64,000 bases of DNA from Leptospira harrisiae (GCF_002811945.1 NZ_NPDX01000004.1:186001-250000), one strand, 5' to 3'. Positions 16,681 to 27,112 are shown, counted from the stretch's first letter. Numbers and translations are program-made. The notes: generated from the sequence alone by a model not told the origin.

Positions 16681-17603
16681 ACAGCCTCCTGTAATAACTG
16701 AACAAAGATTTCTTCTAATGAACTTTGTTTTGTACTCAAATCACTAAATTGGATTTTTAATTTTTTCAAATCATCCAGAAGTTTGGTAATGAGGCTACTA
16801 TCATCAGAGCGGTCATACGTAAACACGAGAGCGGAATTTTGATCCACAAGTTCCAAGGTATATTTCGCAAGTGACTTAGGAATGAGTTTTAGACTTTTTT
16901 TCAGTTCAATCCTAAGTTGTTTTTTACCGAGTTGTTTCATAAGGCGATCTTTGTCTTCGGTAAGAAAAATCTCACCTTTTCTAATCACTGAAATTCTATC
17001 GGCAATGGATTCTGCTTCTTCGATGTAGTGGGTCGTAAGGATGATGGTAACCCCATTTTTTCGAAGAGATTCTACAATCTTCCACATATCCTTTCGTAGT
17101 TCCACGTCTACACCGGCACTTGGTTCATCTAAAAAAAGAATTTTCGGCTCGTGTGACAATGCTTTGGCGATTAAAACTCTTCGTTTCATCCCTCCAGACA
17201 AAGTCATAATCCTTTGGTCCTTTTTGTCCCAAAGGGAAAGTGATTTTAAAACTTCTTCAATGTATTTTGGGTTTGCTGGTTTTCCATAGAGTCCCCGTGT
17301 AAATGATACACTAGCCCAGACCGTTTCAAAAGCATGGACACTGAGCTCTTGGGGAACAAGTCCAATCAGAGATCTTGTCTTTTTAAAATCTCTGATGATA
17401 TCAAATCCACCAACAGACACCTCACCAGCGCTTGGTGATACGATTCCACAGACCAAATTGATCAGTGTGGTTTTTCCGGCTCCATTGGGTCCAAGGAGAG
17501 CATGGATTTCGCCTTCCTTTACTTCCCAATTTACATCCTTTAATGCTTGGAATCCATTGTCATAAGACTTGGAAACTTGTTTTAGAGTGAGGATCGATTT
17601 CAA
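16677..17603 (-). CDS. ABC transporter ATP-binding protein
   Basis: A 308-residue ATPase partner of the ABC-2 permease. Walker A is GPNGAGKTT, the signature is LSGGMKRRV, Walker B is [12 protein letters not shown] and the switch His is in [10 protein letters not shown]. The C-terminal ~80 residues form the extension typical of DrrA/CcmA-like exporters. Its start overlaps the end of the ABC-F gene by 4 bases and its end overlaps the permease by 4, so the three are one tightly coupled operon. Confidence 0.93.
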   Translation of the reverse strand: MKSILTLKQVSKSYDNGFQALKDVNWEVKEGEIHALLGPNGAGKTTLINLVCGIVSPSAGEVSVGGFDIIRDFKKTRSLIGLVPQELSVHAFETVWASVSFTRGLYGKPANPKYIEEVLKSLSLWDKKDQRIMTLSGGMKRRVLIAKALSHEPKILFLDEPSAGVDVELRKDMWKIVESLRKNGVTIILTTHYIEEAESIADRISVIRKGEIFLTEDKDRLMKQLGKKQLRIELKKSLKLIPKSLAKYTLELVDQNSALVFTYDRSDDSSLITKLLDDLKKLKIQFSDLSTKQSSLEEIFVQLLQEAV

Positions 17604-19096
17604 ACGGTTTCATCCTTCCAGCCAATGTCTTTCAGGAAGTCGTCATAACCCCCGTCATAAACAAAAACTCGGTTGTCATCGAATACAATTAGTTTTGTGG
17701 CCACAGCACGCAAGTGCATTTCGTTGTGTGTGACCATGATTACGGAACCATCAAAGTTATCTATGGCTTCAATGAGTGAGTCACAAGACTGCATGTCCAA
17801 GTGGTTTGTCGGTTCATCCAAATACAATAAATGGCAAGGTGTGACCAAAATTTTCCCAAGTAGAACCCGGCTCTTTTCTCCTCCGGAGAGAACCTTAATC
17901 TTTTTTAAGGCCAGGTCTTCGGAAAACATAAGTCCACCAGCAATGTTCCTTGCTTTTCCTTCCGAACAATTGGAATCCGCACTCATGATCTCTTGGACAA
18001 CTGTGTTACTTTCGTTCATGTTCAGTTTGTTGGTTTGGCCGAAGTATCCTTCTTTCAAAATAGGATGTTTTTTGACGGCACCGGAAACTGGGTTTAACTC
18101 ACCTGCAATTAACTTAAGTAAAGTAGACTTTCCTTTTCCGTTTTTCCCTATGATACAAATGCGATCTTCTGGACCTACACTGATGGAAAAGTTTTCAAAT
18201 AAGTTGGGAGTTTTTTTGTCATAAGAAAAAGAAACCTCTTCAACACTTAACATCTGACTTGCGGAGAATGGAGCGCTGTTAAAATAAAGTTCCATATCTT
18301 CAATGGTGTCGAGTGCTTTCATTTCCCCTTGTTTTTCTAACTTCTTAACACGGGATTGCGCGCGACTTGCAAAACTTGCTTTTGCTTTGAACTTGGCAAT
18401 AAAGATCTCTTCTTGTTTGCGTTTTTTCGCTTCGTTCTGTCTTGTTTTTTCGTAAATCTCTTCTGCTTGGTTGATCTGCGTGTATAACTTTTCAGTATCA
18501 CCTTGTACTTTGATGGCTTTGGTTCTATGAATGGCTACGGTATGTGTTACAACACTATCCATAAAACTTCTATCGTGAGTGATGAGGATAATTTCTCCTT
18601 CCCATTCCCGAAGAAATTCCTCTAACCAACGTATGGTGACGATATCCAAATAGTTGTTTGGTTCATCAAGAATCAACATATCCGGAGCCGAAACAAGAAG
18701 TTTGGCCAAGTTCATCCGAATTTGGTATCCACCTGAAAATTCATCTGGGCTTCTTTCCATATCTTTTTCTGAAAATCCAAGACCAAAAAGAATTCGTTCT
18801 ACTTTCCAAGTTTCGTATTCATCCCCTTCAGGAAGGCCAAGAGCACATTCTTCCAATACAGTTGGTTTTGTGAATACTAAGTGTTGTTCCAAATGTCCAA
18901 TGCGGTATCCTTTGGGGATCGTGATGTTGCCTGAGTCCGGCTCAGTTTTTCCTAAAATGATTTGGACAAGGGTGGATTTACCATGTCCATTGCGGCCCAC
19001 AAGACCCACTCGTTCGCCACGATTGACGCCAAATTGTAAGTCATCAAATAAGACATTGCCATTAAATTGTTTGTTTAAACCAGAGATTTTAATCAT
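17600..19096 (-). CDS. ABC-F family ATPase (ribosome-associated type)
   Basis: 498 residues with two tandem ATPase domains and no membrane segment, as in ABC-F translation factors. Walker A motifs are GRNGHGKST and GKNGKGKST; signatures are FSGGYQIRM and LSGGEKSRV; Walker B segments are [16 protein letters not shown] and [12 protein letters not shown]. The charged linker between domains ([14 protein letters not shown] and following) is present. ABC-F proteins act at the ribosome, in translation quality control or antibiotic protection; the subgroup cannot be set here. First gene of the ABC operon. Confidence 0.92.
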   Translation of the reverse strand: MIKISGLNKQFNGNVLFDDLQFGVNRGERVGLVGRNGHGKSTLVQIILGKTEPDSGNITIPKGYRIGHLEQHLVFTKPTVLEECALGLPEGDEYETWKVERILFGLGFSEKDMERSPDEFSGGYQIRMNLAKLLVSAPDMLILDEPNNYLDIVTIRWLEEFLREWEGEIILITHDRSFMDSVVTHTVAIHRTKAIKVQGDTEKLYTQINQAEEIYEKTRQNEAKKRKQEEIFIAKFKAKASFASRAQSRVKKLEKQGEMKALDTIEDMELYFNSAPFSASQMLSVEEVSFSYDKKTPNLFENFSISVGPEDRICIIGKNGKGKSTLLKLIAGELNPVSGAVKKHPILKEGYFGQTNKLNMNESNTVVQEIMSADSNCSEGKARNIAGGLMFSEDLALKKIKVLSGGEKSRVLLGKILVTPCHLLYLDEPTNHLDMQSCDSLIEAIDNFDGSVIMVTHNEMHLRAVATKLIVFDDNRVFVYDGGYDDFLKDIGWKDETV

Positions 19097-19264
19097 ATCA
19101 TTTTCGAAGGCATTTCCTTCTAGTTAGAACCAGGATCGAAAAAGAACCGGAAACGACGAGTAGAATCGAAAAGAAATTGCGGAGGATCTCCTACAGAAAT
19201 GGTGATTTCAATGACATAATCACTAGAAAAACCACCTCTCAAATTATGGACTTTTTTTGGAGCC

Positions 19265-20026
19265 TTGGAATTCCGAAACTGTACTGTGCGAACTTTTCTT
19301 TTTTGTTTCCTTACTTGCCTCTGTCTCTGCACAGCTGGGGGAAACTATGCCAACGGCAACTTACAAGTGGCCTTTGGTGCAGAAGAAAATTATCTTTTGG
19401 TTCGTTCCCTTGATTCCAGTATCATCCACTTAGGAAGTCCGGAAGAAAAACAAGAATACAGAGAAATCATCGATGAGTATTTACGATTCAAAAGCCTCCA
19501 CATCCAAGGTCGGTATGGAGATGCCTATTTAGCTGTTCGTTCTACACAATCCAAACTCATCAAACTGTATGATAAAATTCTCACCAAAAATATAACACTG
19601 GTTCGTTCTGAATTGGAATCTCTTGGTAGAAAATCACGTGACAAAGAAAAAACACAAACCCGTGCTTTTTTACGACTTGCCCTAAGGGACGTAAGCGAAG
19701 CCGAACAGAAGTTAGTGATGGCAAGGAACACACGTCCCCTACTGTATCTATTAAAACTTCGAGAAATGTTGTTTTCCCTTAAGATTTTAAAACATGCGGG
19801 AAAGTTCGTCGTATTTCTCAATCTTTTACACGACGGTAAGTATATGGATTCCATTGAGAATTCTGATTTTGATTCTATCGAATCGGAACTCATTAGAGGA
19901 TTTGGAAAAGGGACGAACCCACTACTCGCACTTCATTATGATAATTCCTTTTTACCTTTTGGGGAAGAAAGTATCTACGAAAGTATGATGACAAACTACA
20001 AAGCTCCAGAAATTAAAAAAGATTAG
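19265..20026 (+). CDS. Exported hypothetical protein, 253 aa
   Basis: The start is apparently TTG at 19265, with GGAG only two bases away; no ATG lies in frame nearby. The N terminus is a Cys-rich hydrophobic signal (FLFCFLTCLCLCTAGG), possibly a lipobox. The rest is helical and charged, with EEKQEYREIIDEYLRFKSLH and LLYLLKLREMLFSLKILKHAGKF, and an acidic end. No family recognised. It is divergent from the ABC-F gene and convergent with purT. Confidence 0.65.
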   Translation: MEFRNCTVRTFLFCFLTCLCLCTAGGNYANGNLQVAFGAEENYLLVRSLDSSIIHLGSPEEKQEYREIIDEYLRFKSLHIQGRYGDAYLAVRSTQSKLIKLYDKILTKNITLVRSELESLGRKSRDKEKTQTRAFLRLALRDVSEAEQKLVMARNTRPLLYLLKLREMLFSLKILKHAGKFVVFLNLLHDGKYMDSIENSDFDSIESELIRGFGKGTNPLLALHYDNSFLPFGEESIYESMMTNYKAPEIKKD

Positions 20027-20045
20027 TTCATTCATTGGTAACTCG

Positions 20046-21218
20046 TTATTGCAGGTGGATCAAATCCCTAGCGCGGTTTGCTTTTTCTTTGGCTTCTTCG
20101 ATCGTGGCTCCGAGCGCTAAACTAACACCCATTCGTCGTTTTCCATCTATTTCCGGTTTCCCAAAAATCCGAATGTCCACTCCCTTTTGTTTCAAAGCAT
20201 CCTCTAAACCAATATAAACCGGAGAAGTTGTTTTTCCTTCCAAAAGAATGGCGGAACTGGCTGCAGGTGTTTGGAAAATAAGTTCAGGTATAGGAAGGCC
20301 AAGTAAAGCTCTCGCATGGAGAGAAAATTCAGAATAATTTTGAGAAATGAGAGTGACAAGTCCTGTATCATGCGGTCTTGGAGATACTTCGCTAAAGTAC
20401 ACTTCGTCCCCTTTCACGAATAGTTCGACTCCAAAAATTCCCAGTCCTCCAAGTCCAGTGGTGACGGTTTCTGCAATTTTTTCTGCTGCACGTAAAGCAA
20501 GTTCTGTCATGGGTTGTGGCATCCACGATTCCACATAATCTCCGTTCACCTGTCTATGTCCAATCGGTGGTAGAAACTGAGTTCCACCTATATGACGTAT
20601 GGTGAGAAGTGTGATTTCAAAATCAAAAGGTATAAATTCTTCAATGATCATTTTACCTTTTCCAGTTCTCCCTCCCGTTTGTCCATATTCCCAAGCCTTT
20701 AGGATCTCGGATTCGTTTCGTACCAAACTTTGTCCTTTTCCGGAGGAACTCATAATGGGTTTGACCACACAAGGAAATCCAATCTGTTTTACCGCTTGGG
20801 TAAAATCTGCTTCGGTATCAGCAAAAAGAAATTGGGAAGTTTTGATTCCCAGTTCTCTAGAAACAAAATTACGAATCCCCTCCCGGTTCATCGTAAGGTT
20901 CACTGCTTTGGCACTTGGGATGATACAAAAACCTTCGGCTTCCAATTGAACCAATGTTTCTGTATGAATGGCTTCAATTTCTGGAACAACAAAATCAGGT
21001 TTTAACTCTCGTATGGTGGCTTCCAATTCGATTGGATCTAACATATTGATGACACGAGATTCCTGTGCAACAAGCATAGCCGGTGCATTTGGATAACGAT
21101 CCACTGCAATGACATGAACACCTAGGCGATTGGCTTCAATCGCAACTTCTTTGCCAAGTTCTCCCGATCCAAGGAGTAAAAGTTTTGTAGCTTTGGGTGT
21201 AAATGGTGTTCCGATCAT
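20046..21218 (-). CDS. purT: Formate-dependent phosphoribosylglycinamide formyltransferase
   Basis: Converts GAR to formyl-GAR using formate and ATP in purine synthesis. An ATP-grasp enzyme of 390 residues, matching E. coli PurT (392). I place the start at the ATG at 21218 ([25 protein letters not shown]) because it aligns with known PurT N termini; an upstream ATG at 21245 would add nine unrelated residues. Signatures: [33 protein letters not shown], the [15 protein letters not shown] segment, GIFGVELFV and [16 protein letters not shown] single-gene unit. Confidence 0.96.
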   Translation of the reverse strand: MIGTPFTPKATKLLLLGSGELGKEVAIEANRLGVHVIAVDRYPNAPAMLVAQESRVINMLDPIELEATIRELKPDFVVPEIEAIHTETLVQLEAEGFCIIPSAKAVNLTMNREGIRNFVSRELGIKTSQFLFADTEADFTQAVKQIGFPCVVKPIMSSSGKGQSLVRNESEILKAWEYGQTGGRTGKGKMIIEEFIPFDFEITLLTIRHIGGTQFLPPIGHRQVNGDYVESWMPQPMTELALRAAEKIAETVTTGLGGLGIFGVELFVKGDEVYFSEVSPRPHDTGLVTLISQNYSEFSLHARALLGLPIPELIFQTPAASSAILLEGKTTSPVYIGLEDALKQKGVDIRIFGKPEIDGKRRMGVSLALGATIEEAKEKANRARDLIHLQ

Positions 21219-21296
21219 ATTCACAAAGATCAGGAAGCGGCCCATTCAGACAAGAAAGTTTATGGGCACTAAAAAGTTTGGAATTTAATTTTTAAG

Positions 21297-21767
21297 TTAC
21301 ATTAAGTAACGTTTACCAAGTTTGTCTCTTTGGTAAATATTGGCACCCATACGAATGAGTAAATCTGATATTTCACCAAGACCGTCAAAGCTATTGGCGA
21401 TATGGAGCGCAGTCACTCCACTTGGATCAGCGGAATTGGGATCAGCTGCCGAATTTAACAATACTTCCACTGCTTCAATGTTCCCTGTTTCGGTTGCTTT
21501 GTGAATTGGATACAAACCCATGTTATCTGGTCTATTCGGATCTAAACCTAAGGATAACAATTTTTTCAAATAATAGATATCGGAAACTTCTGTAACAACG
21601 ATTCCAAGTAACAAGGCAGATTCAGATACTAAAACTTCTTTTAATTCTGGATCAGATAATAACAAATCAAACGATTCTTTATCTTCTCTAGTAATGGCGG
21701 AACACAATGTGCGTAATCTGAGATTAAATTTTGTTTTACCAACGAAATCGATAATGTTTTGTATCAT
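21297..21767 (-). CDS. Ankyrin-repeat protein
   Basis: A 156-residue cytosolic protein with about three ankyrin repeats in its second half: GLDPNRPDNMGLYPIHKATETGNIEAVEVLL, NSADPSGVTALHIANSF and GANIYQRDKLG. Such repeats mediate protein contacts. Its start overlaps the end of the AraC gene by 4 bases, so it is co-translated with that regulator and may be its partner; that is inference. Confidence 0.85.
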   Translation of the reverse strand: MIQNIIDFVGKTKFNLRLRTLCSAITREDKESFDLLLSDPELKEVLVSESALLLGIVVTEVSDIYYLKKLLSLGLDPNRPDNMGLYPIHKATETGNIEAVEVLLNSAADPNSADPSGVTALHIANSFDGLGEISDLLIRMGANIYQRDKLGKRYLM

Positions 21768-22591
21768 GTTTCTATCCTATCAGTATGAGACGAATCTCCA
21801 TTGTAAAAATGGGACATTTTTTCGTATTCTGCGAACCATTCGTTAGGAATACTTCCAGAAATGCGTTTAAAATCATGATTGAAATGAGACTGGTCAGAAT
21901 ATTCGAATTCATGAGCCAAGTCAGTAAAACGTATGTCTGGATTGTTTTTTCTGTAGTGGTCCGGATTTCGCACCATCTCAAGTAACCTGTGCACTGTTCT
22001 GTATTCAGATGGATTCATCCCCACAATTTCTTTGAATTTACGATCCAATTGTTTTCTGGAAATTCCCAATTTTTTACAAAGTATTTCAATTGGAGTGTTG
22101 GGTCGTGTGAGTTCTAAAAGGGCAAATCGAACATAAGTGGGAATTTCCGAAGGTTGTCCCGAAAATTCATTCAAAAACTTAGAAAGAAATTCAAAAATTC
22201 GATTTTCCGAAGGGAATTCATAATCCAAAAACTCACCTAACATTGATTCATTACCAATTTCAATAAATTGGTTTTGTAACTCATCAGCCCGTTTAGAAAA
22301 AAGAGTAAACAATCCTCCCACAAAAAACCGAATTGCAATCAGAGATAAATCAGATTCAGAAAGAATCCTCCATCTCCTTGTTTGTGGTCCAACCATATGT
22401 AATTTTGGCAACCGAATTAGTTGTCGATTTTCAGTTTCTACAAGTGGAGGTTCCGTCAAATGAAAAACCATCTCACACTCGTAAGATGGAAGAATCCAAG
22501 GAAGTTCTCGAGTTTTCACTTCTTGCCAAATCCAAAACTCCTTAACAGAAGATTTTAAATTTGAAGGAGGATTGATAAATCGAATGTCCAA
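21764..22591 (-). CDS. AraC family transcriptional regulator
   Basis: 275 residues. The N-terminal ~150 residues resemble the DUF6597/AraC-binding type (WIWQEVKTRELPWILPSYECEMVFHL region). The C-terminal ~100 residues hold two HTH motifs: PIEILCKKLGISRKQLDRKFKEIVG and FTDLAHEFEYSDQSHFNHDFKRISG, ending with the family's IPNEW pattern. It lies only 26 bases downstream of copA on the same strand, so it might be read through from the copper operon. The regulated genes are unknown. Confidence 0.9.
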   Translation of the reverse strand: MDIRFINPPSNLKSSVKEFWIWQEVKTRELPWILPSYECEMVFHLTEPPLVETENRQLIRLPKLHMVGPQTRRWRILSESDLSLIAIRFFVGGLFTLFSKRADELQNQFIEIGNESMLGEFLDYEFPSENRIFEFLSKFLNEFSGQPSEIPTYVRFALLELTRPNTPIEILCKKLGISRKQLDRKFKEIVGMNPSEYRTVHRLLEMVRNPDHYRKNNPDIRFTDLAHEFEYSDQSHFNHDFKRISGSIPNEWFAEYEKMSHFYNGDSSHTDRIET

Positions 22592-22617
22592 AAGTTACAC
22601 CACTTGTATTTATACTT

Positions 22618-24834
22618 TTATTTCCAACGACTCATTCGAAGTGCATTCAAAACCACTGAAATAGAACTGAATGCCATAGCCGCACCACTCACCCAAGGAA
22701 GAAGAAGTCCAGATGCAGCGATTGGAATTCCTAATAAATTGTAACCAAGTGCCCAAACAAAATTTTGTCGAATGTTAGTGACTGTGTCCTTACCGATACT
22801 AATTAGATCCACAATTCTTTGGATGTCTCCATTCACAAGGACTACATCGGCAGTTTGGATCGCAACATCAGACCCAGTTCCCATAGCAATTCCAACATCT
22901 GCTGATGCTAGCGCAGGCGCATCATTGATTCCATCTCCCACCATTGCTGAATGGATTTTTTCTGTTTTGAAAGTGACGATGATCTTTGCTTTTTCTTCAG
23001 GAAGAAGACCTGCATAAACTGCTGAGATTCCTACTAACTCGGCTACTTTGTTTGCAGAATTTGGATGGTCTCCTGTCAGAAGGACAGGTTCTACACCCAT
23101 TGACTTTAGTGAGGAAATCGCTTCTTTTGCATCATTACGCAAACTGTCCTCAACTCGAAAAACAATCATCCCTTCTATGTTTCCACGAATCCCAACAAAT
23201 ACCAAACTCGATCCATCTTCTGACCAAGTTGTAATGGATTCTTGGATGGATTTAGAAATGATAAAACCACTTTCTTCAACAAACGTTCGTTTGCCGGCAA
23301 CATAATAATTTCCTTCTTGTTCTGATTGAATTCCACCACCAGGAAAAGTTTTAGTAGAAACAAGCAAATCAGAATTTGGTAAAAGATTTTTTTCCTTTCC
23401 ATAACCCACAATGGCTTTGGCAAGCGGGTGATCAGAAGTTTGTTCCATCCTAACAACGTTTTTTAAAATTTGGTCTTGGCTGGCTTGTTCTAAGCCAAAA
23501 TGGATCATTTCAGTAACTTTTGGTTTTCCTTCCGTCAATGTTCCCGTTTTATCAAACGCAATCCAATTGATTTTAGAAACCGATTCTAAAGCCTCTGCAC
23601 TTCTAAACAACACACCATGTTTGGCAGCTCGTCCTGTACCAACAAGTAATGAAATTGGCGTAGCAAGACCCAATGCACAGGGACAAGCAATCACAAGAAT
23701 TGCAATGCTTGTTTCTATGGCTGATGTAATATCACCAGGTGTAAACGCAAAGTACCAAACAAAAAAATCTATGAGACTAATCGAAATGACAATTGGAACA
23801 AAATAGGCTGAAATTTGATCGGCAATCCTCTGAATGGGTGCTTTGGTACCGAGAGACTCTTCCACTGAACGAATGATATGCGAAAGTGTTGTGTCATTCC
23901 CAACTTTCGTTGCTTTCACGACAAGCGAACCATTCCCGTTGACTGTGCCACTCAAAATTGAATCACCGATTTTTTTTTCTACCGGCATACTTTCGCCAGT
24001 TAACATTGATTCATCGGCGAAACTCGCTCCCTCGGAAACAATACCATCCATTGGAAACCTTTCCCCTGCCTTTACCAAAACCATGTCACCTTGTTTTAAA
24101 TATTCGTTGGGAACTTCAGTCCATTCACCATTGGATTTTACAGTGGCTGTCTCTGGTCGAAGTTTAAGTAGAGCATTGATTCCATCACTGCTTTTCCCTT
24201 TGGCAAAATGTTCAATCCATTTACCCCCTAAAATAAAAGTAATTAGGACTGCTGAAGTTTCAAAGTATAAGTCTTTGCCAAATATACTATAACCATAAGC
24301 AGCACTTGTACCAATGACAACGAGGACATCCATATTTGCTGACCCATTCCGTAAAGCTCGGTAAGCAGACTTATAAAACGGAAATCCAATTAGGAATTGA
24401 ACTGGGAATGCAATGGCCATCTGAACAAACCTATCCATTAAAAAATGCGGCATCGGTATAAAACTTAAAAACTGAAAATGGGTTACCATTCCATAAAACA
24501 ATGGTAAGGAGAAGAAAACTGATAAAAGAAACCGAACTTTTAAATTTCGAATTTGTTCTTTTTGTTTTTTTTCAGTTTCAGATTGTTTATTTGCATCATG
24601 AACCAGTGCGGAATATCCAAGTGACTCAACTTTTTCTAAAAGAGAACCGATACTGACGGAATCTGAGGTTCGCAAAAAAACAGACTCACGGGCAAAGTTA
24701 ACACGAACTTCATAGACTCCATCCATTTTCGAAAGGCCCTTCTCAATTCGAAGGGCACAATTCGCACATGTCATACCAAAAAGATCTAATGTTCGTTCGG
24801 TGGTATTACTTAACGTTTCCAAGTGAATATCCAT
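22618..24834 (-). CDS. copA: Copper-exporting P1B-type ATPase
   Basis: 738 residues, inner membrane. One N-terminal heavy-metal domain (GMTCANC, C23 and C26), then the transport core: actuator MLTGES (277-282), the CPC metal motif at 384-386 in helix 6 (ACPCALGLATP), the phosphorylated Asp428 in DKTGT, the SDHPLAK segment carrying the HP motif, and GDGINDAPALASADVGIAMG. Exports Cu(I) from the cytosol. The start overlaps the copper chaperone gene by 29 bases. Expected control is by the divergent CueR-type regulator. Confidence 0.95.
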   Translation of the reverse strand: MDIHLETLSNTTERTLDLFGMTCANCALRIEKGLSKMDGVYEVRVNFARESVFLRTSDSVSIGSLLEKVESLGYSALVHDANKQSETEKKQKEQIRNLKVRFLLSVFFSLPLFYGMVTHFQFLSFIPMPHFLMDRFVQMAIAFPVQFLIGFPFYKSAYRALRNGSANMDVLVVIGTSAAYGYSIFGKDLYFETSAVLITFILGGKWIEHFAKGKSSDGINALLKLRPETATVKSNGEWTEVPNEYLKQGDMVLVKAGERFPMDGIVSEGASFADESMLTGESMPVEKKIGDSILSGTVNGNGSLVVKATKVGNDTTLSHIIRSVEESLGTKAPIQRIADQISAYFVPIVISISLIDFFVWYFAFTPGDITSAIETSIAILVIACPCALGLATPISLLVGTGRAAKHGVLFRSAEALESVSKINWIAFDKTGTLTEGKPKVTEMIHFGLEQASQDQILKNVVRMEQTSDHPLAKAIVGYGKEKNLLPNSDLLVSTKTFPGGGIQSEQEGNYYVAGKRTFVEESGFIISKSIQESITTWSEDGSSLVFVGIRGNIEGMIVFRVEDSLRNDAKEAISSLKSMGVEPVLLTGDHPNSANKVAELVGISAVYAGLLPEEKAKIIVTFKTEKIHSAMVGDGINDAPALASADVGIAMGTGSDVAIQTADVVLVNGDIQRIVDLISIGKDTVTNIRQNFVWALGYNLLGIPIAASGLLLPWVSGAAMAFSSISVVLNALRMSRWK

Positions 24835-25009
24835 CCTCTCCTAAACGTTCACGTAGTAAATTTAACTCCGCATCCGTTAAAGATTCTTTTACTGAGACAG
24901 TTTTTAAATCTAAATTTGCAGTTGCTTCTTTTCCATTTTCTGCAAACACTTTCTCTACAGTTTTTTTGCAATGTCCACAAGTCATTCCTTCAATTTCATA
25001 ATTAACCAT
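24806..25009 (-). CDS. copZ: Copper chaperone, heavy-metal-associated domain
   Basis: A 67-residue single HMA domain: GMTCGHCKKTVEKVF carries the CxxC metal site. The sequence ANLDLKTVSVKE and DGYSLGNV completes the ferredoxin-like fold. It presumably delivers Cu(I) to CopA in the cytosol. It overlaps copA by 29 bases and the upstream exported-protein gene by 8, so all three are one transcript. Confidence 0.9.
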   Translation of the reverse strand: MVNYEIEGMTCGHCKKTVEKVFAENGKEATANLDLKTVSVKESLTDAELNLLRERLGEDGYSLGNVK

Positions 25010-25436
25010 GATGATGCTCCTTAATTTCTACTTTTTTCTCAGATAACGGAAGTTTGTATTTTACATCCGCACCTTTTTGCATATTCCATTCAGGCGAAAG
25101 AATTAACTCTCCTTCCAACACCGACTTTCCATTCGGGATCTCACAATAAAAATGATCAGGATGGTCCGAACACTTCAAAGGGATTTCCATACCATTTGAT
25201 ATTACTTTAGCTCTTAACTTCGAATTTTTGGAAGTAGGATTTTCAAAATTTATATCCAATAGATACACTTTAAAACCCAAATTTTGGTATGGAAGAACCT
25301 CAGTATGGAAAGCTCCCGGCATCCGAATCACTCCACCATGAGGACCTGGTTTGTGTTCCCCATGTGCCGCCATCTGGTTTAAACTAATGAAAAGAACCAA
25401 AACAGCTAGTTTGATAAAATTTTTGATTGGCTTCAT
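25002..25436 (-). CDS. Secreted His-rich protein of the copper operon
   Basis: I chose the ATG at 25436, with AGGAG five bases upstream, over an upstream in-frame start because it begins a proper signal peptide (MKPIKNFIKLAVLVLFISLNQMAA). The mature ~120-residue protein opens with HGEHKPGPHGGVIR, has FHTEVLPYQNLGFKVYLLD, two Cys (LKCSDHPDHFYCEI) and ends KEHHHG. The HGG...FKVYLLD part resembles the N-terminal region of some RND-efflux adaptor proteins. The His and Cys content and the operon context suggest a periplasmic copper-binding protein; no exact family recognised. First gene after the MerR-type promoter. Confidence 0.78.
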   Translation of the reverse strand: MKPIKNFIKLAVLVLFISLNQMAAHGEHKPGPHGGVIRMPGAFHTEVLPYQNLGFKVYLLDINFENPTSKNSKLRAKVISNGMEIPLKCSDHPDHFYCEIPNGKSVLEGELILSPEWNMQKGADVKYKLPLSEKKVEIKEHHHG

Positions 25437-25462
25437 GATAACTCCTTTGTCAACATAGATCC

Positions 25463-25493
25463 AGTCTAAACCTTCCAACCGTTGGAAGGTCAA
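25463..25493 (-). promoter_or_regulatory. MerR/CueR-type promoter and operator of the copper operon
   Basis: On the minus strand a TTGACC -35 element (25488-25493) and a TAGACT -10 element (25463-25468) are 19 bases apart, the long spacer typical of MerR-family promoters. The spacer region holds a dyad at 25470-25490 with arms ACCTTCCAAC and GTTGGAAGGT around one central base. This matches CueR-type ACCTTCC..GGAAGGT operators. It faces the secreted-protein/copZ/copA operon and lies just upstream of the regulator gene. Confidence 0.9.
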
Positions 25494-25545
25494 TAGCCGA
25501 TTTCACTTTTTTTTATTATTTTTATAATTTTTTTTGGAGATAGAT

Positions 25546-25935
25546 ATGAATATTGGAGAACTTTCCAAAGAATCGGGAGTCAGCACAAAACTCATTCGTC
25601 ACTACGAAGGAATTGGACTCATTCCAGAAGCAGGTAGAACTGAAAATGGGTATAGGTTTTATACACCAGAAGACATCCACTACTTACGTTTTATCAAAAG
25701 ATCGCGAGAACTTGGATTTCCACTCGAAGATATTAAAAGTTTACTTGGACTTTGGAAAAATAAATCCCGAAGTAGCAAACAAGTAAAATCACTCGCTGAA
25801 AAACATTTAAACGAATTGGATTTGAAACTTAAACAACTAAAGGATATGTCGGATACATTAAAAACCCTCGTCAAACATTGCCATGGCGACCATAGGCCAG
25901 ACTGTCCCATTCTAAAAAACTTGGAACAAACCTAA
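25546..25935 (+). CDS. cueR: MerR family copper-responsive regulator, CueR-like
   Basis: 129 residues from the ATG at 25546, which has GGAG seven bases upstream. The N-terminal HTH and wing fit MerR (MNIGELSKESGVSTKLIRHYEGIGLIP, then NGYRFYTPED). A long dimerisation helix follows. The C-terminal metal loop HCHGDHRPDCPIL places two Cys seven residues apart, as in CueR, where they bind Cu(I). It is divergent from the copper operon, with a matching operator in between. The specificity call is Cu(I) with fair confidence; Ag or Au response is also possible. Confidence 0.9.
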   Translation: MNIGELSKESGVSTKLIRHYEGIGLIPEAGRTENGYRFYTPEDIHYLRFIKRSRELGFPLEDIKSLLGLWKNKSRSSKQVKSLAEKHLNELDLKLKQLKDMSDTLKTLVKHCHGDHRPDCPILKNLEQT

Positions 25936-25958
25936 TCAAAAGAAAAAATAATTTTAAT

Positions 25959-27065
25959 TTATAAATCTTTTTTAAGAATATCAGCAATCAATCGAGTGGC
26001 CACCTCATTGATATGGATATCTCCACTTTGTAATAAATCTGTTCTGTATCGCATTAAATGCCTTAAATCGATGAATGGAATGTGATTTTCCTTTGTTAAC
26101 TGAATCAAATCCAAAACCAACTCGGAATCAGATTCCAACCAACTAGGATTCATTTGAAATCCTATGTCTTTATATATTTCATAACGAGTTTTGTCATATT
26201 CCACTTCCAAAGGAATATAAACTACCTTAAGATCTTTCCCATCTTTATTTATTTTATCTTTTAATTGTAAAAATATTTTCCTCCATCGATCAAAATTTAA
26301 TTTTGCAAAAGTTTTAGTATCAAGGGAACTCGAAAGATAATTGGGACTGATTTGGAATAATGTTTTGAGTGGGAGGAAATCAACCATTTCATTTTTTTTG
26401 GTTTTTAAAACTGAAGGAACATATGGAAGTTTAGATACTCTTTCCAACTCCTCTTCCATTCTCACTTGAATGGAATCAAAATAAGATTTTTTCAAAAACA
26501 ATCGTGCTGAGTTTGGAAAGAAAAACGAAAACAGGTGAATGTATTTTTTTTGATGATTCACAAAATGAACATAGTCTGGAGTATCACCAGTTTCATATAT
26601 GTCATTCCCATAAACAAACAAATATACAGTTGTCACTTTTAAAACAGGACTCAGTTTTAAATACATAGAAAATTCGTTTTCTAAGGTAAAGCCAGGAATA
26701 CCCACATTGGTCCACTGGCATTTTGTCTCTCGATTTAAAATTTCCGCGAATGTATCCTTCCAAAACAATCCCGATCCAAAAGTCTGAGAATCACCTAACA
26801 GCAAATACCTACAATCTGGATTTTTTTTTAGATTTCCAATCCGAACTCCATATTCATTGATCTCCCCAAATTCTCTTTCCCCTCCTCGGAAATAAGGAAT
26901 TTTTTTTCCAGCTGGGAAATGATAATGGCCATAAGAAAATCTTAAAAAGTCAAAGGAATCAATGAATCTGGCAGCAAAAACCAATCCGCAAAAAAACAAT
27001 AAGGTATAAAGAATCAATTTTATGGGTTTAGAAAGAAAAGTGGACTTATGAATATCTTTTTTCAT
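25959..27065 (-). CDS. Membrane-anchored SGNH hydrolase-like protein
   Basis: 368 residues with one N-terminal membrane helix (about 15-33) and an extracytoplasmic SGNH/GDSL-like domain. Block I is LLLGDSQTFG (Ser93), the Asn block is FVYGNDIYE (N154), and the Asp-x-His block is SGDIHINEVA near the C terminus. Similar proteins act on acyl or acetyl groups of polysaccharides, but activity is untested here. It is divergent from the membrane protein at 27113. Confidence 0.75.
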   Translation of the reverse strand: MKKDIHKSTFLSKPIKLILYTLLFFCGLVFAARFIDSFDFLRFSYGHYHFPAGKKIPYFRGGEREFGEINEYGVRIGNLKKNPDCRYLLLGDSQTFGSGLFWKDTFAEILNRETKCQWTNVGIPGFTLENEFSMYLKLSPVLKVTTVYLFVYGNDIYETGDTPDYVHFVNHQKKYIHLFSFFFPNSARLFLKKSYFDSIQVRMEEELERVSKLPYVPSVLKTKKNEMVDFLPLKTLFQISPNYLSSSLDTKTFAKLNFDRWRKIFLQLKDKINKDGKDLKVVYIPLEVEYDKTRYEIYKDIGFQMNPSWLESDSELVLDLIQLTKENHIPFIDLRHLMRYRTDLLQSGDIHINEVATRLIADILKKDL

Positions 27066-27112
27066 TGCAGATCTTTGGATTTAGAGAAGAGTATACCTGT
27101 TTCCGATTTCAC

